Shown: positions 1 to 12,100 of the stretch, piece after piece
Numbering within the stretch: the first letter of the stretch is position 1
Layout: every line of letters begins with the position of its first letter
Assembly (NCBI RefSeq): GCF_000761155.1
Contig: NZ_CP009533.1
Span: 2,294,001 to 2,358,000, forward strand
DNA from: Pseudomonas rhizosphaerae
GTDB taxonomy: Bacteria; Pseudomonadota; Gammaproteobacteria; Pseudomonadales; Pseudomonadaceae
DNA: 64,000 nucleotides
Reading direction: 5' to 3'
Program-made: the position numbers and the translations under genes
Notes under the pieces: model-generated
Databases searched by the model: none
What the model saw: only the letters and a program-made list of their open reading frames with translations
Told to the model about the DNA's origin: nothing

Positions 1-1
1 C

Positions 2-760
2 ACGCCGTTGGCCTTGCATGACTTGATCACGGCGCTGACGCGCAAAGGCTTCGTCGTCGTGGCCGTGGTGCACCCGGGCGACAATGCGCAGGATCACAGT
101 CGACTGGGTAAACTGAGCAACCTCTACGGTCGGCCGCTGCAGATTTCCCAGGCGATTACCGCCGCGCTGGGCGATTCGATGTTGTCACCGTTCGTCAACG
201 CCAATGCGGTCGGCGTGATCGGCTACTCGGCGGGCGGCGAAACGGCGCTGATCCTGTCCGGCGCACGTCCCGACCTGCAACGCCTGCGCAAGTACTGCGA
301 AGAGCGCCCGTTCGACGCCGACGCCTGCCAGACGCGTGGTGAACTGGAAGCCGACCGCGACGACCTCACCCCCGAGGCAGACCCACGGGTGCGCGCCCTG
401 TTATTGATGGCGCCGCTGAGCCTGATGTTCGGTCGCCAGACCCTGGCCGAGGTCCACCTGCCAACGCTTATCTACAGCGGCGACAACGATCAGTTGGTAG
501 CCATCGACAAGAATGCCGACGCGCTGGCGCGCAAACTGCCCGGCAACACGGACTATCGCCTGCTGCCCGGTGCCGGTCATTTCGTCTTCATGGCTCCTTG
601 CAGCGACGAACAACGCAGCGCCTCGCCGGCACTGTGTACCGATGCCGATGGCGTGGACCGCGAAGGCATCCACCGCGACCTGATCCACGAAGCCGGCAAA
701 TTCTTTACCCATACCCTCGGCCGGCCTTCACGCGCAGGCCTGCAGACCGCCGATCACTGA
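2..760 (+). CDS. alpha/beta hydrolase, dienelactone-hydrolase/PAF-acetylhydrolase-like (5' end outside window)
   Basis: The reading frame is open at the window edge, so the true start lies upstream; 252 residues are visible. The fold signature is clear: a nucleophile elbow GYSAGG (Ser about residue 76 of the visible part), a strand followed by YSGDNDQLV (candidate acid) and a C-terminal GAGHFVF (catalytic His). This layout matches predicted dienelactone hydrolases and PAF-acetylhydrolase-like proteins that hydrolyse small esters. Two Cys-containing segments, around RKYCEERPF and MAPCSDEQR, suggest a disulfide in an exported protein, but any signal peptide would be outside the window. It converges on and overlaps the MFS gene by 7 bases. 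The substrate is unknown. Confidence 0.85.
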   Translation, partial: TPLALHDLITALTRKGFVVVAVVHPGDNAQDHSRLGKLSNLYGRPLQISQAITAALGDSMLSPFVNANAVGVIGYSAGGETALILSGARPDLQRLRKYCEERPFDADACQTRGELEADRDDLTPEADPRVRALLLMAPLSLMFGRQTLAEVHLPTLIYSGDNDQLVAIDKNADALARKLPGNTDYRLLPGAGHFVFMAPCSDEQRSASPALCTDADGVDREGIHRDLIHEAGKFFTHTLGRPSRAGLQTADH

Positions 761-1938
761 TCCTGCCGCGAGAGCCACACGGTCAGGCCCAAAGCGACCA
801 GGGAAAGTCCGGCCGCGAGGGCGAAGATCGAGCCATAACCGAACCCGGCCGCCACGGCGCCCATCACCGGCCCCGCAATCGCCAGGGCCAGGTCGAAGAA
901 CACCGCGAACGCACTCAGCCCAGCGCCCCGGCTGGTGCCAGGCACCTTGTGGATGGCCAGCACGCCAAGCGCCGGATAGACCAGTGACAACCCCAACCCC
1001 GCCAGCGCCGCACCTGCCAGGGTGAACACCGGCGAGGGCGCCAGCCACAGCAGGCACAGCCCGACCACTTCGGTGGCGATGCAGGCCATGGCCACGGTAG
1101 ACCCGCCCAGATGGTTGATGCTGTTGATGAACACCAGCCGGGCCGCGATGAAGCTGATGCCGAAAGCCGTCAGGCACCACGCCGCGCCTTCCCAGCCGCG
1201 TTCCACGTAATACAGGGTGATGAACGTCGTGAGCGTACCGTAGCCGATCGATGCCAGCATCAGGCTCATGCCGTGGGGGGCGACCCGACCGAAAGCAGAC
1301 CAGAACGGCATGCGCTCGCCGCGCACCACGGGGGAGGCCGGCGTACTGCGAATCATCCACAGGCCCAGGGCGCTCAACGCCATCAAGGCAATGCCCAGGC
1401 TCCAGAAACCGGCGAAGGCAACCATCAACACGCCCAGGGGCGCGCCAATCGCGATTGCGCCGTAGGATGCGATGCCGTTCCACGAAATGACCTTGGCCAT
1501 GTGTTCGGCGCCGACCCGGCTGATGCCCCAACTGCTGGTGCCCACCCCGATGGCGCCCTGGGCCAGGCCCAGGACCACACGCCCGGCGATCAGCACCCCC
1601 AGGCTCCACTGCGGCACGCTGTGCAGGAACACCGAGGCGAACGTCAGCGCACCGCTGATGCCGATACCGATCAGCCCATAGACGATGGTGCGCTTGGTGC
1701 CCAGGGCATCGGCCATGCGCCCGGCGCTGGGGCGGCTGAGCAAGGTTGCCAGGTATTGCGCGCCGATCACCACACCTGCGGCCACGGCGCTGAACCCCAG
1801 CTGGTCGTGAACGTAGCCTGGCAGCACCGCGATGGGCAGCCCGATGGAGATGAAGGCAATGAAGGTATAGAAAACGATGGAGATGATTTGCAGGGTGATA
1901 GAGGCAGGTGGCGACACGGGTTGGGCAGAATCAGTCAT
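754..1938 (-). CDS. MFS transporter, YfcJ/YhhS-like (12 TM)
   Basis: A 394-residue integral membrane protein with about twelve hydrophobic segments. The MFS motif A is recognisable after TM2 as GRMADALGTKRT, and a related Arg/Gly-rich loop lies in the second half. The sequence resembles the YfcJ/YhhS branch of drug:proton antiporters, whose substrates are mostly undefined. The start at 1938 gives a short soluble N-terminus before TM1. It stands alone, converging with the hydrolase, and its upstream region contains a REP-type palindrome. Assignment to the superfamily is firm; the substrate is not. Confidence 0.88.
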   Translation of the reverse strand: MTDSAQPVSPPASITLQIISIVFYTFIAFISIGLPIAVLPGYVHDQLGFSAVAAGVVIGAQYLATLLSRPSAGRMADALGTKRTIVYGLIGIGISGALTFASVFLHSVPQWSLGVLIAGRVVLGLAQGAIGVGTSSWGISRVGAEHMAKVISWNGIASYGAIAIGAPLGVLMVAFAGFWSLGIALMALSALGLWMIRSTPASPVVRGERMPFWSAFGRVAPHGMSLMLASIGYGTLTTFITLYYVERGWEGAAWCLTAFGISFIAARLVFINSINHLGGSTVAMACIATEVVGLCLLWLAPSPVFTLAGAALAGLGLSLVYPALGVLAIHKVPGTSRGAGLSAFAVFFDLALAIAGPVMGAVAAGFGYGSIFALAAGLSLVALGLTVWLSRQDQ

Positions 1939-2040
1939 GAGCTCGTTCGCAGGCGTGCGGTTGAGGTCCCCTTGGACAAGGGACGTTGGTTAAAGCAAAG
2001 CAGGCTATCGATTATTTGCAACCTCAACACAACGCGCCTT

Positions 2041-2130
2041 TCTAGCAGCGGCGCAAGCCGCGTCCAGCCTCACCGCTTTGCATCAGGCACGCCGCGTGGC
2101 TCATGACGCGGCTCGCGCCGCTGCTACAGG
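2041..2130. repeat. REP/BIME palindrome, family A copy 1
   Basis: Two arms face each other: TAGCAGCGGCGcaAGCCGCGTC near 2043-2064 and its near-complement GACGCGGCTCGCGCCGCTGCTA near 2105-2126, separated by about 40 bases. The same arms recur at 21821-21915. This is the typical architecture of Pseudomonas intergenic REP doublets. It lies between the MFS gene start and the end of the DUF1810 gene. Confidence 0.75.
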
Positions 2131-2555
2131 GGGTGTTCCAGCAACGCGATGGTTTTCTCATCGCTGTCGCCGTGGAAAAACCGATCAAGCACCTGCTGAA
2201 AGCACATTTGCTCCGGCGCAACATTGGCAAACAGGGTCGTGCACGAGCGCAGCTTCATGTCATCGGGGGTGCCGAACATCGCCTTGGCGCTCTGGCCGGA
2301 ATGCTCCAGCACCGTGCGCGTGCATTCCAGCAAGCGCGCACCCAATAATGGATTGTTCAGATAAGCCGTCGCCTCTGCCGCGCCGCTGATCGCATAGAAG
2401 CGCGCCGTCTCGCTATGACCGAGGCCAGCCAGCTGCGGAAAGATGAACCACATCCAGTGGCTGCGTTTGCGGCCACTGCGCAGCTCTTCGAGGACATCGG
2501 GGTACACCGCGCGCTGGGCGTCGATGAAGCGGTTGAGATCGAAGGTATCGTTCAT
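2124..2555 (-). CDS. DUF1810 domain protein
   Basis: A 143-residue soluble protein starting MNDTFDLNRFIDAQ. I chose this start because the family always begins close to the F-x-x-A-Q segment; the reading frame extends 25 codons further upstream without family similarity. Hallmarks of DUF1810 are SHWMWFIFPQLAGLG and a run of Ala/Tyr helices (TARFYAISGAAEATAYL). Family members have no established enzymatic role (some are mis-described as calpastatin). No signal peptide or membrane segment is present, and it is probably monocistronic. Confidence 0.88.
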   Translation of the reverse strand: MNDTFDLNRFIDAQRAVYPDVLEELRSGRKRSHWMWFIFPQLAGLGHSETARFYAISGAAEATAYLNNPLLGARLLECTRTVLEHSGQSAKAMFGTPDDMKLRSCTTLFANVAPEQMCFQQVLDRFFHGDSDEKTIALLEHPL

Positions 2556-2701
2556 GGCATGGCTCCACAGGCGGCTCTTTGGATGTCTGGCCGCTGAGCA
2601 CGCGTCGAGTTCCGCCCAAGCTTCGTCCATTTAGCCCTACTTGTGGAAAGGCCTTTGTTGATCTTTACTGGAACCAGCGTCCAATACAATCACAAGAGAC
2701 G

Positions 2702-2821
2702 ATGCCGATGAGCAATTCCGTGAAGACCCGTAAGAGCGACAGTCATGTCGATGCGTGGGCCATAGCCTTCATGATGGTGGTCGTGGTGGCGACTGCGGTG
2801 TACTGGTTCAGCCGTAACTGA
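2702..2821 (+). CDS. small single-pass membrane protein (39 aa)
   Basis: A short reading frame begins MPMSNSVKTRKSDSHV and is followed by one strongly hydrophobic helix (about residues 17-36, AWAIAFMMVVVVATAVYWF), ending SRN. An AAGAGACG stretch immediately upstream could serve as ribosome-binding site for the Met at 2702 or the alternative Met at 2708 (37 aa). The positive N-terminus suggests N-in/C-out topology. It lies in the gap between the DUF1810 gene, transcribed away from it, and the 3' end of metH. Function unknown. The clean start, helix and stop make it a plausible gene, not a chance frame. Confidence 0.6.
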   Translation: MPMSNSVKTRKSDSHVDAWAIAFMMVVVVATAVYWFSRN

Positions 2822-2843
2822 ACCGGTACCTGCAAGGCGTGAC

Positions 2844-6536
<3,693 letters not shown>

Positions 6537-6811
6537 GGGAACCACTCTTTCAGAAAATTCGGACATTGCGACAGGGGGCGGATGATAGCAAACCTGTGCG
6601 CTATTTGATCACGAAGGGTAGGGCCATGAATTTCGCTCATGTTGCCAGTATGCGTTAATACTTGGCCATGACCCACTGGCTGAGGGCTGAATGAGGAAGC
6701 GTATCTGCCAGGCCCTCGACGAAATGCGCGATCTTTTTCGGTTTTTTGCAGTCCCACCCCCCGGAATGCCCCGAAAAGGGGCGCGAATTCTCGTTGCAAA
6801 AGGCGGTACGC

Positions 6812-7834
6812 ATGCTGATCTCGCTTCAAGCTCTACGGGCCCTGGCTGCCTGGATCGTGGTTTGCCATCACTTCATGCAGATATTCTTCGACTTCCACGC
6901 ATCAGGCCCGGTCGGCCAGTTCTTCACCGATCGAGGCGCAGTAGGTGTCGACATCTTCTTCGTCATCAGTGGGTTGGTCATCTACCTGTCCACCCAAGGC
7001 AAGCAGATGCCGGCCGGTCGCTTCCTGCTCAACCGCATCATCCGCATCGTCCCGGCCTATTGGCTGTACACCGCGCTGATGGGGCTGATGCTGGTCAGCC
7101 TGGGGCAATGGCTGCCGCACGCTGCGATCGACCTGCCGCACTTCGTCCTGTCGCTGCTCTTCATTCCCTCGGAAAACCCTGGTGGCTATGGCCTGTACCC
7201 GACGCTGAACGTGGGTTGGACACTCAACTACGAGATGTTCTTCTACCTGTTGTTCTCGCTGGTGTTCACCGTGCCACAACGCTTCCGCCCGTTGATCGTG
7301 GCAGCCGCCCTGGTCGCCGTCAGCGAAGTGCTGGGCCGGTACGGGGTGGTCAGCCGCTTCTATCAGAACAACATCATCTATGAGTTCCTGCTCGGCATCG
7401 GGATCGGCATGCTCTATCGCCGCGGCTGGATCGCCCAGGGTCTCTGGCTGCCGTTGGCCGTGGTGATCGTGTCGGTCCTGCTGATCTACCACCTGGATTC
7501 GAGCGACCGGCTGTTGCACTGGGGCTTGCCAAGCGCACTGATCGTTCTCGCCTGCGTGGCCATGGAGCCGCATTTCCGTGGCAGCCGGGTACTCAAGACC
7601 TTGGGCGACTGTTCCTATTCGGTGTACCTGGTGCACGTACTGGTGCTCTATGGCGGCTGGCTGGCGAGCGTTCACTGGCACCTGAACCCGTACTGGGTCT
7701 TCGCGTTTTGCATTCCAACCATCGCCCTGGTGTCGTGGGCCAGCTACGTGTGGATCGAAAAGCGCCTGTACCAGCGGGTCAAGCAGTGGACCGACGCGCG
7801 CCTGGATTCCAGCGCGGTGGCACACACCGGTTGA
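6812..7834 (+). CDS. acyltransferase 3 family membrane protein (OafA/YrhL type)
   Basis: A 340-residue polytopic protein with about ten hydrophobic helices. The start at 6812 (MLISLQALRALAAW) follows an AGGCGG ribosome-binding site; the open frame extends 22 codons upstream without family similarity. Diagnostic features of acyltransferase-3 (AT3) proteins are the R-A-L-A-A-W segment, CHHF (catalytic-type His pair) in TM1, GVDIFFVISG in TM2 and SYSVYLVH near the C-terminus. These proteins O-acylate cell-surface glycans or lipids. There is no SGNH domain and no adjacent glycan cluster, so the acceptor cannot be named. Confidence 0.9.
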   Translation: MLISLQALRALAAWIVVCHHFMQIFFDFHASGPVGQFFTDRGAVGVDIFFVISGLVIYLSTQGKQMPAGRFLLNRIIRIVPAYWLYTALMGLMLVSLGQWLPHAAIDLPHFVLSLLFIPSENPGGYGLYPTLNVGWTLNYEMFFYLLFSLVFTVPQRFRPLIVAAALVAVSEVLGRYGVVSRFYQNNIIYEFLLGIGIGMLYRRGWIAQGLWLPLAVVIVSVLLIYHLDSSDRLLHWGLPSALIVLACVAMEPHFRGSRVLKTLGDCSYSVYLVHVLVLYGGWLASVHWHLNPYWVFAFCIPTIALVSWASYVWIEKRLYQRVKQWTDARLDSSAVAHTG

Positions 7835-7902
7835 TTCCCGACCAAAACAGTCAGGCTTTGTCAGCGTCGCCGGATTCGCGTAAACTCCTGCCAAGTCTGT
7901 GA

Positions 7903-8496
<594 letters not shown>

Positions 8497-8555
8497 TTGG
8501 CGTTGCTAAAGCAAAGCATCGACTTGCTGCCCCTGTGCAGCGTCGGTGCTGGCCC

Positions 8556-9542
8556 TTATTGGCCGAAGCGTTGCGCATACCCCTGGGGGCTCACCCCGAG
8601 CACTTTCTGAAAGCTGCGGCGCAGGTTCTCTGCGTGCCCGTAGCCGCACAGTCGCGCCACACTCTGCAACGACAACTGTCCGCCCTGGATCATCGCCCGT
8701 GCCGCTTCCAGGCGAACCCGTTCGATGTGCCGCGCCGGGGTGATCTTGAGTTCGGCGAAGAACACCCGGTACAGCGTGCGCGGCGTCATGTGAGATCTTT
8801 GTGCAAGCGCTTCCAGGGACAGGTCCTCGCTCAGATTCAGCGCGATCCACTCCAGCAACTCGGTAAGCCTCGAGGTGGGCCCGTTGCACCGCGCCAGGTG
8901 CGGACTGAACTGGGTCTGCCCACCCGAACGCCTGAGGAACAACACCAGGCGGCGGGCGACGGCCAGGGCTAAGGGTCGCCCCAGATCCGCCTCGATCAAG
9001 GCCAGTGCCAGGTCGATCCCGGCGGTGACACCGGCCGAGGTGAAGATGTGGCTGTGGCCATCCTTGTCCGAGGGGTCGTAGGTGTGCAGCCGATCACCCT
9101 GCACCTGTACGTTGGCGAAGCCCTGCAGGGCCTCGACGTCGTCCCAGTGGGTAGTGGCGATCAAGCCGTCCAGCAGGCCGGCGCTGGCGAGCATCAGCGC
9201 GCCTGAACACACCGAGCCCAGCCGGCGCACCTGCGGCTCGGCGCCGCGTAGCCACGTGAGCAGGGCAGTGTTGGCGCATTGCTCGGCATCGCTGCTGCCC
9301 CCGGGAAGCAACACCGTATCCAGGGTGGCGCAGTCGGTCGATAGCCAACTGGCATCGGCGTGCAGCTTCAGCCCGGCGGAAGTCGCCACGGGCCCGGATG
9401 TTTCGCCCAGCAGTTGCAGCTCGTACAAAGGCGCCAGGCCCTGACGGACCAGCTCGACGTTGGCCGAGGCGAACACCTGCATCGGGCCGGTAACGTCCAG
9501 GCTCATCACGCCGGGGTAGATCAGGCAAGCGATCACTTTCAT
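8556..9542 (-). CDS. GlxA-type AraC-family regulator (DJ-1/PfpI domain + AraC HTH)
   Basis: A 328-residue protein. Residues about 1-165 form a DJ-1/PfpI amidotransferase-like domain (MKVIACLIYPGVMSLDVTGP start, LLPGGS, and a nucleophile-elbow-like GSVCSGALMLASAG); about 215-315 form the double helix-turn-helix of AraC regulators (LEALAQRSHMTPRTLYRVF and SVARLCGYGHAENLRRSF). I chose the start at 9542 because the family begins with this beta strand; the open frame runs on upstream into cobM. It lies 26 bases downstream of cobM on the same strand and may be co-transcribed with the cobalamin genes. Its target and effector are unknown. Confidence 0.88.
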   Translation of the reverse strand: MKVIACLIYPGVMSLDVTGPMQVFASANVELVRQGLAPLYELQLLGETSGPVATSAGLKLHADASWLSTDCATLDTVLLPGGSSDAEQCANTALLTWLRGAEPQVRRLGSVCSGALMLASAGLLDGLIATTHWDDVEALQGFANVQVQGDRLHTYDPSDKDGHSHIFTSAGVTAGIDLALALIEADLGRPLALAVARRLVLFLRRSGGQTQFSPHLARCNGPTSRLTELLEWIALNLSEDLSLEALAQRSHMTPRTLYRVFFAELKITPARHIERVRLEAARAMIQGGQLSLQSVARLCGYGHAENLRRSFQKVLGVSPQGYAQRFGQ

Positions 9543-9568
9543 GGGGGCAACCTCGCAGTCCGTTGCGT

Positions 9569-10315
9569 TCAGGAGCGATACAGGTGCGCATGGCCAGCGC
9601 GGTACAGCGCCGAATCGGCGAAGCTGTCCGTTTGCAGCACGTGGCCCACGAGAATGAGCGCACTGCGACGAAAGTCCTTGGCTGCGACCTTGTCCTGGAT
9701 GTCCGCCAGGGTGCCCAGGACGAAGTCCTGGTCCGGCCAGCTGGCCTTGTGGATCACGGCCACCGGGCACTCGGCGCCGTAGCTGGGCAGTAGCTCGGCG
9801 ACGATCTTGCCCAGGTTTTTCAGCCCCAGATGAATGGCCAGAGTAGCGCCGTGCTGGGCCAGGCTGGCCAGGCTTTCTCCCGGCGGCATCGGCGACTTGT
9901 CGCCGTAGCGAGTGAGGATCACCGTCTGTGCAACGTCGGGCAATGTCAGTTCCACCCCAAGCAACGCGGCACAGGCCGCGGTCGCGGTAACGCCCGGAAT
10001 GATCTGATAGTCGATGCCGTGCTCGCGCAGGCAGCGGATCTGCTCGCCGATGGCGCCGTACAGCCCGGGATCGCCACTGTGCACTCGCGCCACATCCTCG
10101 CCATGGGCGTGGGCCTGCTGGATGATTTCGATGATCTGTTGCAGGTGCAGCTCGGCACTGTTGTGCACCTGATGCGCAGTGTGCCCATCGAGCACGGCTT
10201 CGGGCACCAGCGAGCCGGCGAAGATGATCACCGGGCATTGGCGGATCAGACGCTGACCCTTGACGGTGATCAGCTCCGGATCACCCGGTCCGGCGCCGAT
10301 GAAGTAAACGGTCAT
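9569..10315 (-). CDS. cobM: precorrin-4 C(11)-methyltransferase
   Basis: A 248-residue SAM-dependent tetrapyrrole methylase that methylates C-11 of precorrin-4 in the aerobic cobalamin pathway. The family signature GAGPGDPELITVKG is at the very N-terminus, supporting the start at 10315. Further marks are VHSGDPGLYGA (SAM-binding loop) and IPGVTATAACAALLGVELTLP, typical of the CobM/CbiF branch. It lies 34 bases downstream of cobE in the cbtB-cbtA-cobE-cobM series and is therefore probably under the cobalamin riboswitch. Other cob genes must be elsewhere in the genome. Confidence 0.95.
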   Translation of the reverse strand: MTVYFIGAGPGDPELITVKGQRLIRQCPVIIFAGSLVPEAVLDGHTAHQVHNSAELHLQQIIEIIQQAHAHGEDVARVHSGDPGLYGAIGEQIRCLREHGIDYQIIPGVTATAACAALLGVELTLPDVAQTVILTRYGDKSPMPPGESLASLAQHGATLAIHLGLKNLGKIVAELLPSYGAECPVAVIHKASWPDQDFVLGTLADIQDKVAAKDFRRSALILVGHVLQTDSFADSALYRAGHAHLYRS

Positions 10316-10349
10316 GGGTATTCCTGATGAACGAAGGTGTGAATGATAT

Positions 10350-10775
10350 TCAAGTTGAGCGCTGTGTGCAGCCACGGTGAGGTTCAGTGCAGGCGATGGC
10401 GAGGGTTGCCACCGCCGAATGCCGTCGGCTGACGCGCAGCATCGAGGCGCACTGGATGCCATCCTCGGCCATGGCCAGCGCGGCACTTTCCGACACGCCC
10501 AAGCAACCAGTGGCGGCGAATGAGCGAGCGGAATGATGGCTGAGGCGGTCCTGATAAGGTGCCAGGGCCTCGGGGCTATAGGTGGCAAACGGCAAACCGA
10601 GACGTTCGGCCAGCGCCACCAGCCCCGGTTCATGCGCCTTCATATCAATGCTGGCAATGCCACGCACGTCAGCCCAGGGCAGGTCATGTTCGAGCAGGGT
10701 TTGCTCCAGCAGATCGTGCAACGCTTGCGCGCTGCACCCCGCACGACAGCCGAACCCGACCCACAGCGCTGTCAT
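10350..10775 (-). CDS. cobE: cobalamin biosynthesis protein CobE/CbiG C-terminal type
   Basis: A 141-residue protein matching the C-terminal CbiG domain that stands alone as CobE in aerobic B12 producers. It starts MTALWVGFGCRAGCSAQAL, the family's N-terminal GxGCRxG motif, and contains ASIDMKAHEPGLVALAERLG and FAATGCLGVSESAAL. Its Met overlaps the end of cbtA closely, indicating translational coupling. The precise chemical role of CobE is poorly defined; it may help handle a corrin intermediate. The gene name is given by family and context. Confidence 0.85.
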   Translation of the reverse strand: MTALWVGFGCRAGCSAQALHDLLEQTLLEHDLPWADVRGIASIDMKAHEPGLVALAERLGLPFATYSPEALAPYQDRLSHHSARSFAATGCLGVSESAALAMAEDGIQCASMLRVSRRHSAVATLAIACTEPHRGCTQRST

Positions 10776-10780
10776 CGGCT

Positions 10781-11458
10781 TCAGCGACCGGCTCGGCGGA
10801 ACAACCAGGCGCTGATAAGCCCCAGCGCCAGCCAGAACACGGCGTTGGTCACCAGCGAGGCGACGATGAACTGCTGCTCCAGGGCCTGCGGTGCCAGGCT
10901 CGAATGATGCTCGGGTTGCGGCGCGCCGATCAGGTGCGGTACCAACACGATGGCCAGTCCCAGGGCTTTGAGCAGCGTGCCACGGCCGAACACCAGCAAT
11001 GCCAGGCCTGCCGCGGTGGACGCCGCGGTACCTATCCACCAGGTCTGGCGCAGCATCAGGTCCGCTGCCTGGGTGCCGGGCAGTTCCGGCGGCAGGCCCA
11101 GGTTCGGCGCCAGACAGAACACCGCGAATCCGCCCAGTCCCCACAACAGTCCCTGAGCAGTGCGCCCAGGAGCGCGCAGCGTATACAACGCCACCAGCAT
11201 CAGGGCGAACCCCACGGCGACCACCAGATTGCCTCCGGCGGTGGATAGCACGCGCTGCCAGCCGTCTTCCGGCTCCCAGGCCTCGGCGTGTTCGTGCCCG
11301 GCAGCGGAAGCCTCGTCATGCTCGTGCTGGGCAGAGGCGGTTTCATAGGTCTCGCCCTGAAGAATCAGCGGCGAGACCCACAAGCTCTGCAGCACTGTCA
11401 GCAGCAGGGCGGCCAACAATCCGCTGAAACCAGCGGTTCGTGCGATATGCCTGATCAT
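10781..11458 (-). CDS. cbtA: cobalt transporter subunit CbtA
   Basis: A 225-residue membrane protein with about six hydrophobic helices. A histidine/acid-rich loop between the first two helices (QHEHDEASAAGHEHAEAW, about residues 44-61) is a likely cobalt-collecting segment and a hallmark of CbtA. The start MIRHIARTAGFSGLL at 11458 fits the family. CbtA works with CbtB in B12-regulated cobalt uptake, an assignment that in the literature rests largely on conserved riboswitch control. It follows cbtB by 11 bases. Confidence 0.92.
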   Translation of the reverse strand: MIRHIARTAGFSGLLAALLLTVLQSLWVSPLILQGETYETASAQHEHDEASAAGHEHAEAWEPEDGWQRVLSTAGGNLVVAVGFALMLVALYTLRAPGRTAQGLLWGLGGFAVFCLAPNLGLPPELPGTQAADLMLRQTWWIGTAASTAAGLALLVFGRGTLLKALGLAIVLVPHLIGAPQPEHHSSLAPQALEQQFIVASLVTNAVFWLALGLISAWLFRRAGR

Positions 11459-11469
11459 CTCGGCGCTCC

Positions 11470-11661
11470 TCAATGGCACGGAAAGGCGGCGCTGTGCCGG
11501 GTATCGTGCGCGGCGTTGTGCACCGCCTCGATGTGCGAGAAGCCGGCGAAGCCTACCAGGCAGCAGCCCAGCAGAAAGGTGCCGATCGCCAGGGCGATGC
11601 GCTGCGCCAGGGTGCCGGCGGACGGCAGGACGTGTTCGGGGGTGGAGGCGGTGGTAGACAT
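11470..11661 (-). CDS. cbtB: cobalt transporter subunit CbtB
   Basis: A 63-residue single-helix membrane protein: a short soluble N-terminus, one hydrophobic segment (about 20-41, IALAIGTFLLGCCLVGFAGF) and a C-terminal periplasmic tail rich in His and ending PCH (HIEAVHNAAHDTRH), suited to metal binding. The length and HxxxxHxxxHDTRH pattern are diagnostic of CbtB. It is the first gene after the cobalamin riboswitch and is followed by cbtA. Confidence 0.93.
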   Translation of the reverse strand: MSTTASTPEHVLPSAGTLAQRIALAIGTFLLGCCLVGFAGFSHIEAVHNAAHDTRHSAAFPCH

Positions 11662-11802
11662 GGCGTTCCCTCTTGTGGTCCCGGTGGCGATGGTCCACGG
11701 TATGTGGCACCAACGATCGGGCACGCGCACGAAGAAAGCCGGGCGCAGGCGCGCCATGCTTGCAACAGCGCCCGCCCACCGCGGAGTTGTCGAGCAAAGA
11801 CT

Positions 11803-11992
11803 GTCTGGGCCGGTCTCCGGGCTTGCGAGGGGCGGCATGAGCCAGCCTTGAAAGCGTCGCCTTCCCATGCCCAGGAGCACAGTGGATCTGACACTTCTCT
11901 CGCTTACCGTTGCGGGGGCAGCACCGGACTTGTACCAACGCCTCTCGAGGTTGGCACGCACCGGTTTCCCGTTTCACCCTGTGAAGGGCACC
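11803..11992 (-). promoter_or_regulatory. cobalamin (AdoCbl) riboswitch
   Basis: Read on the minus strand, the leader of cbtB contains the conserved cobalamin riboswitch elements in order: GGGAAACCGGTG (near 11960-11972), AAGTCCGGTGCTGCCCCCGC followed by AACGGTAA (near 11903-11931), and the closing block AAGCCCGGAGACCGGCC (near 11809-11825). Order, spacing and the B12-box core match the family. With cobalamin bound it should repress cbtB-cbtA and probably the cob genes after them. About 140 bases separate its 3' end from the cbtB start, enough for an expression platform. Confidence 0.93.
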
Positions 11993-12100
11993 CAAACGAT
12001 GGCGCCTAGCAAATCATGCCGACGCAGCATCGTCAATGCGCCGAGCGCTGTAGAATGCGCTCGCCGTCCGCGCTTTCTCCCTACGAAATGGAGTTCCCCC

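Noticed and set aside
8556..10238. A 560-codon frame seeming to fuse a long N-terminal region to the GlxA-type regulator
   Set aside because: The first 232 codons overlap cobM in another frame and have no family similarity; the regulator begins naturally at 9542.
10781..11995. A 404-codon frame extending cbtA upstream through cbtB and the riboswitch
   Set aside because: The extension is an out-of-frame reading of cbtB and the leader; CbtA proteins start at the Met at 11458.
11867..12100. 78 extra codons upstream of the Kef-like antiporter
   Set aside because: They overlap the cobalamin riboswitch region and lack similarity; the membrane domain begins right after 12101.
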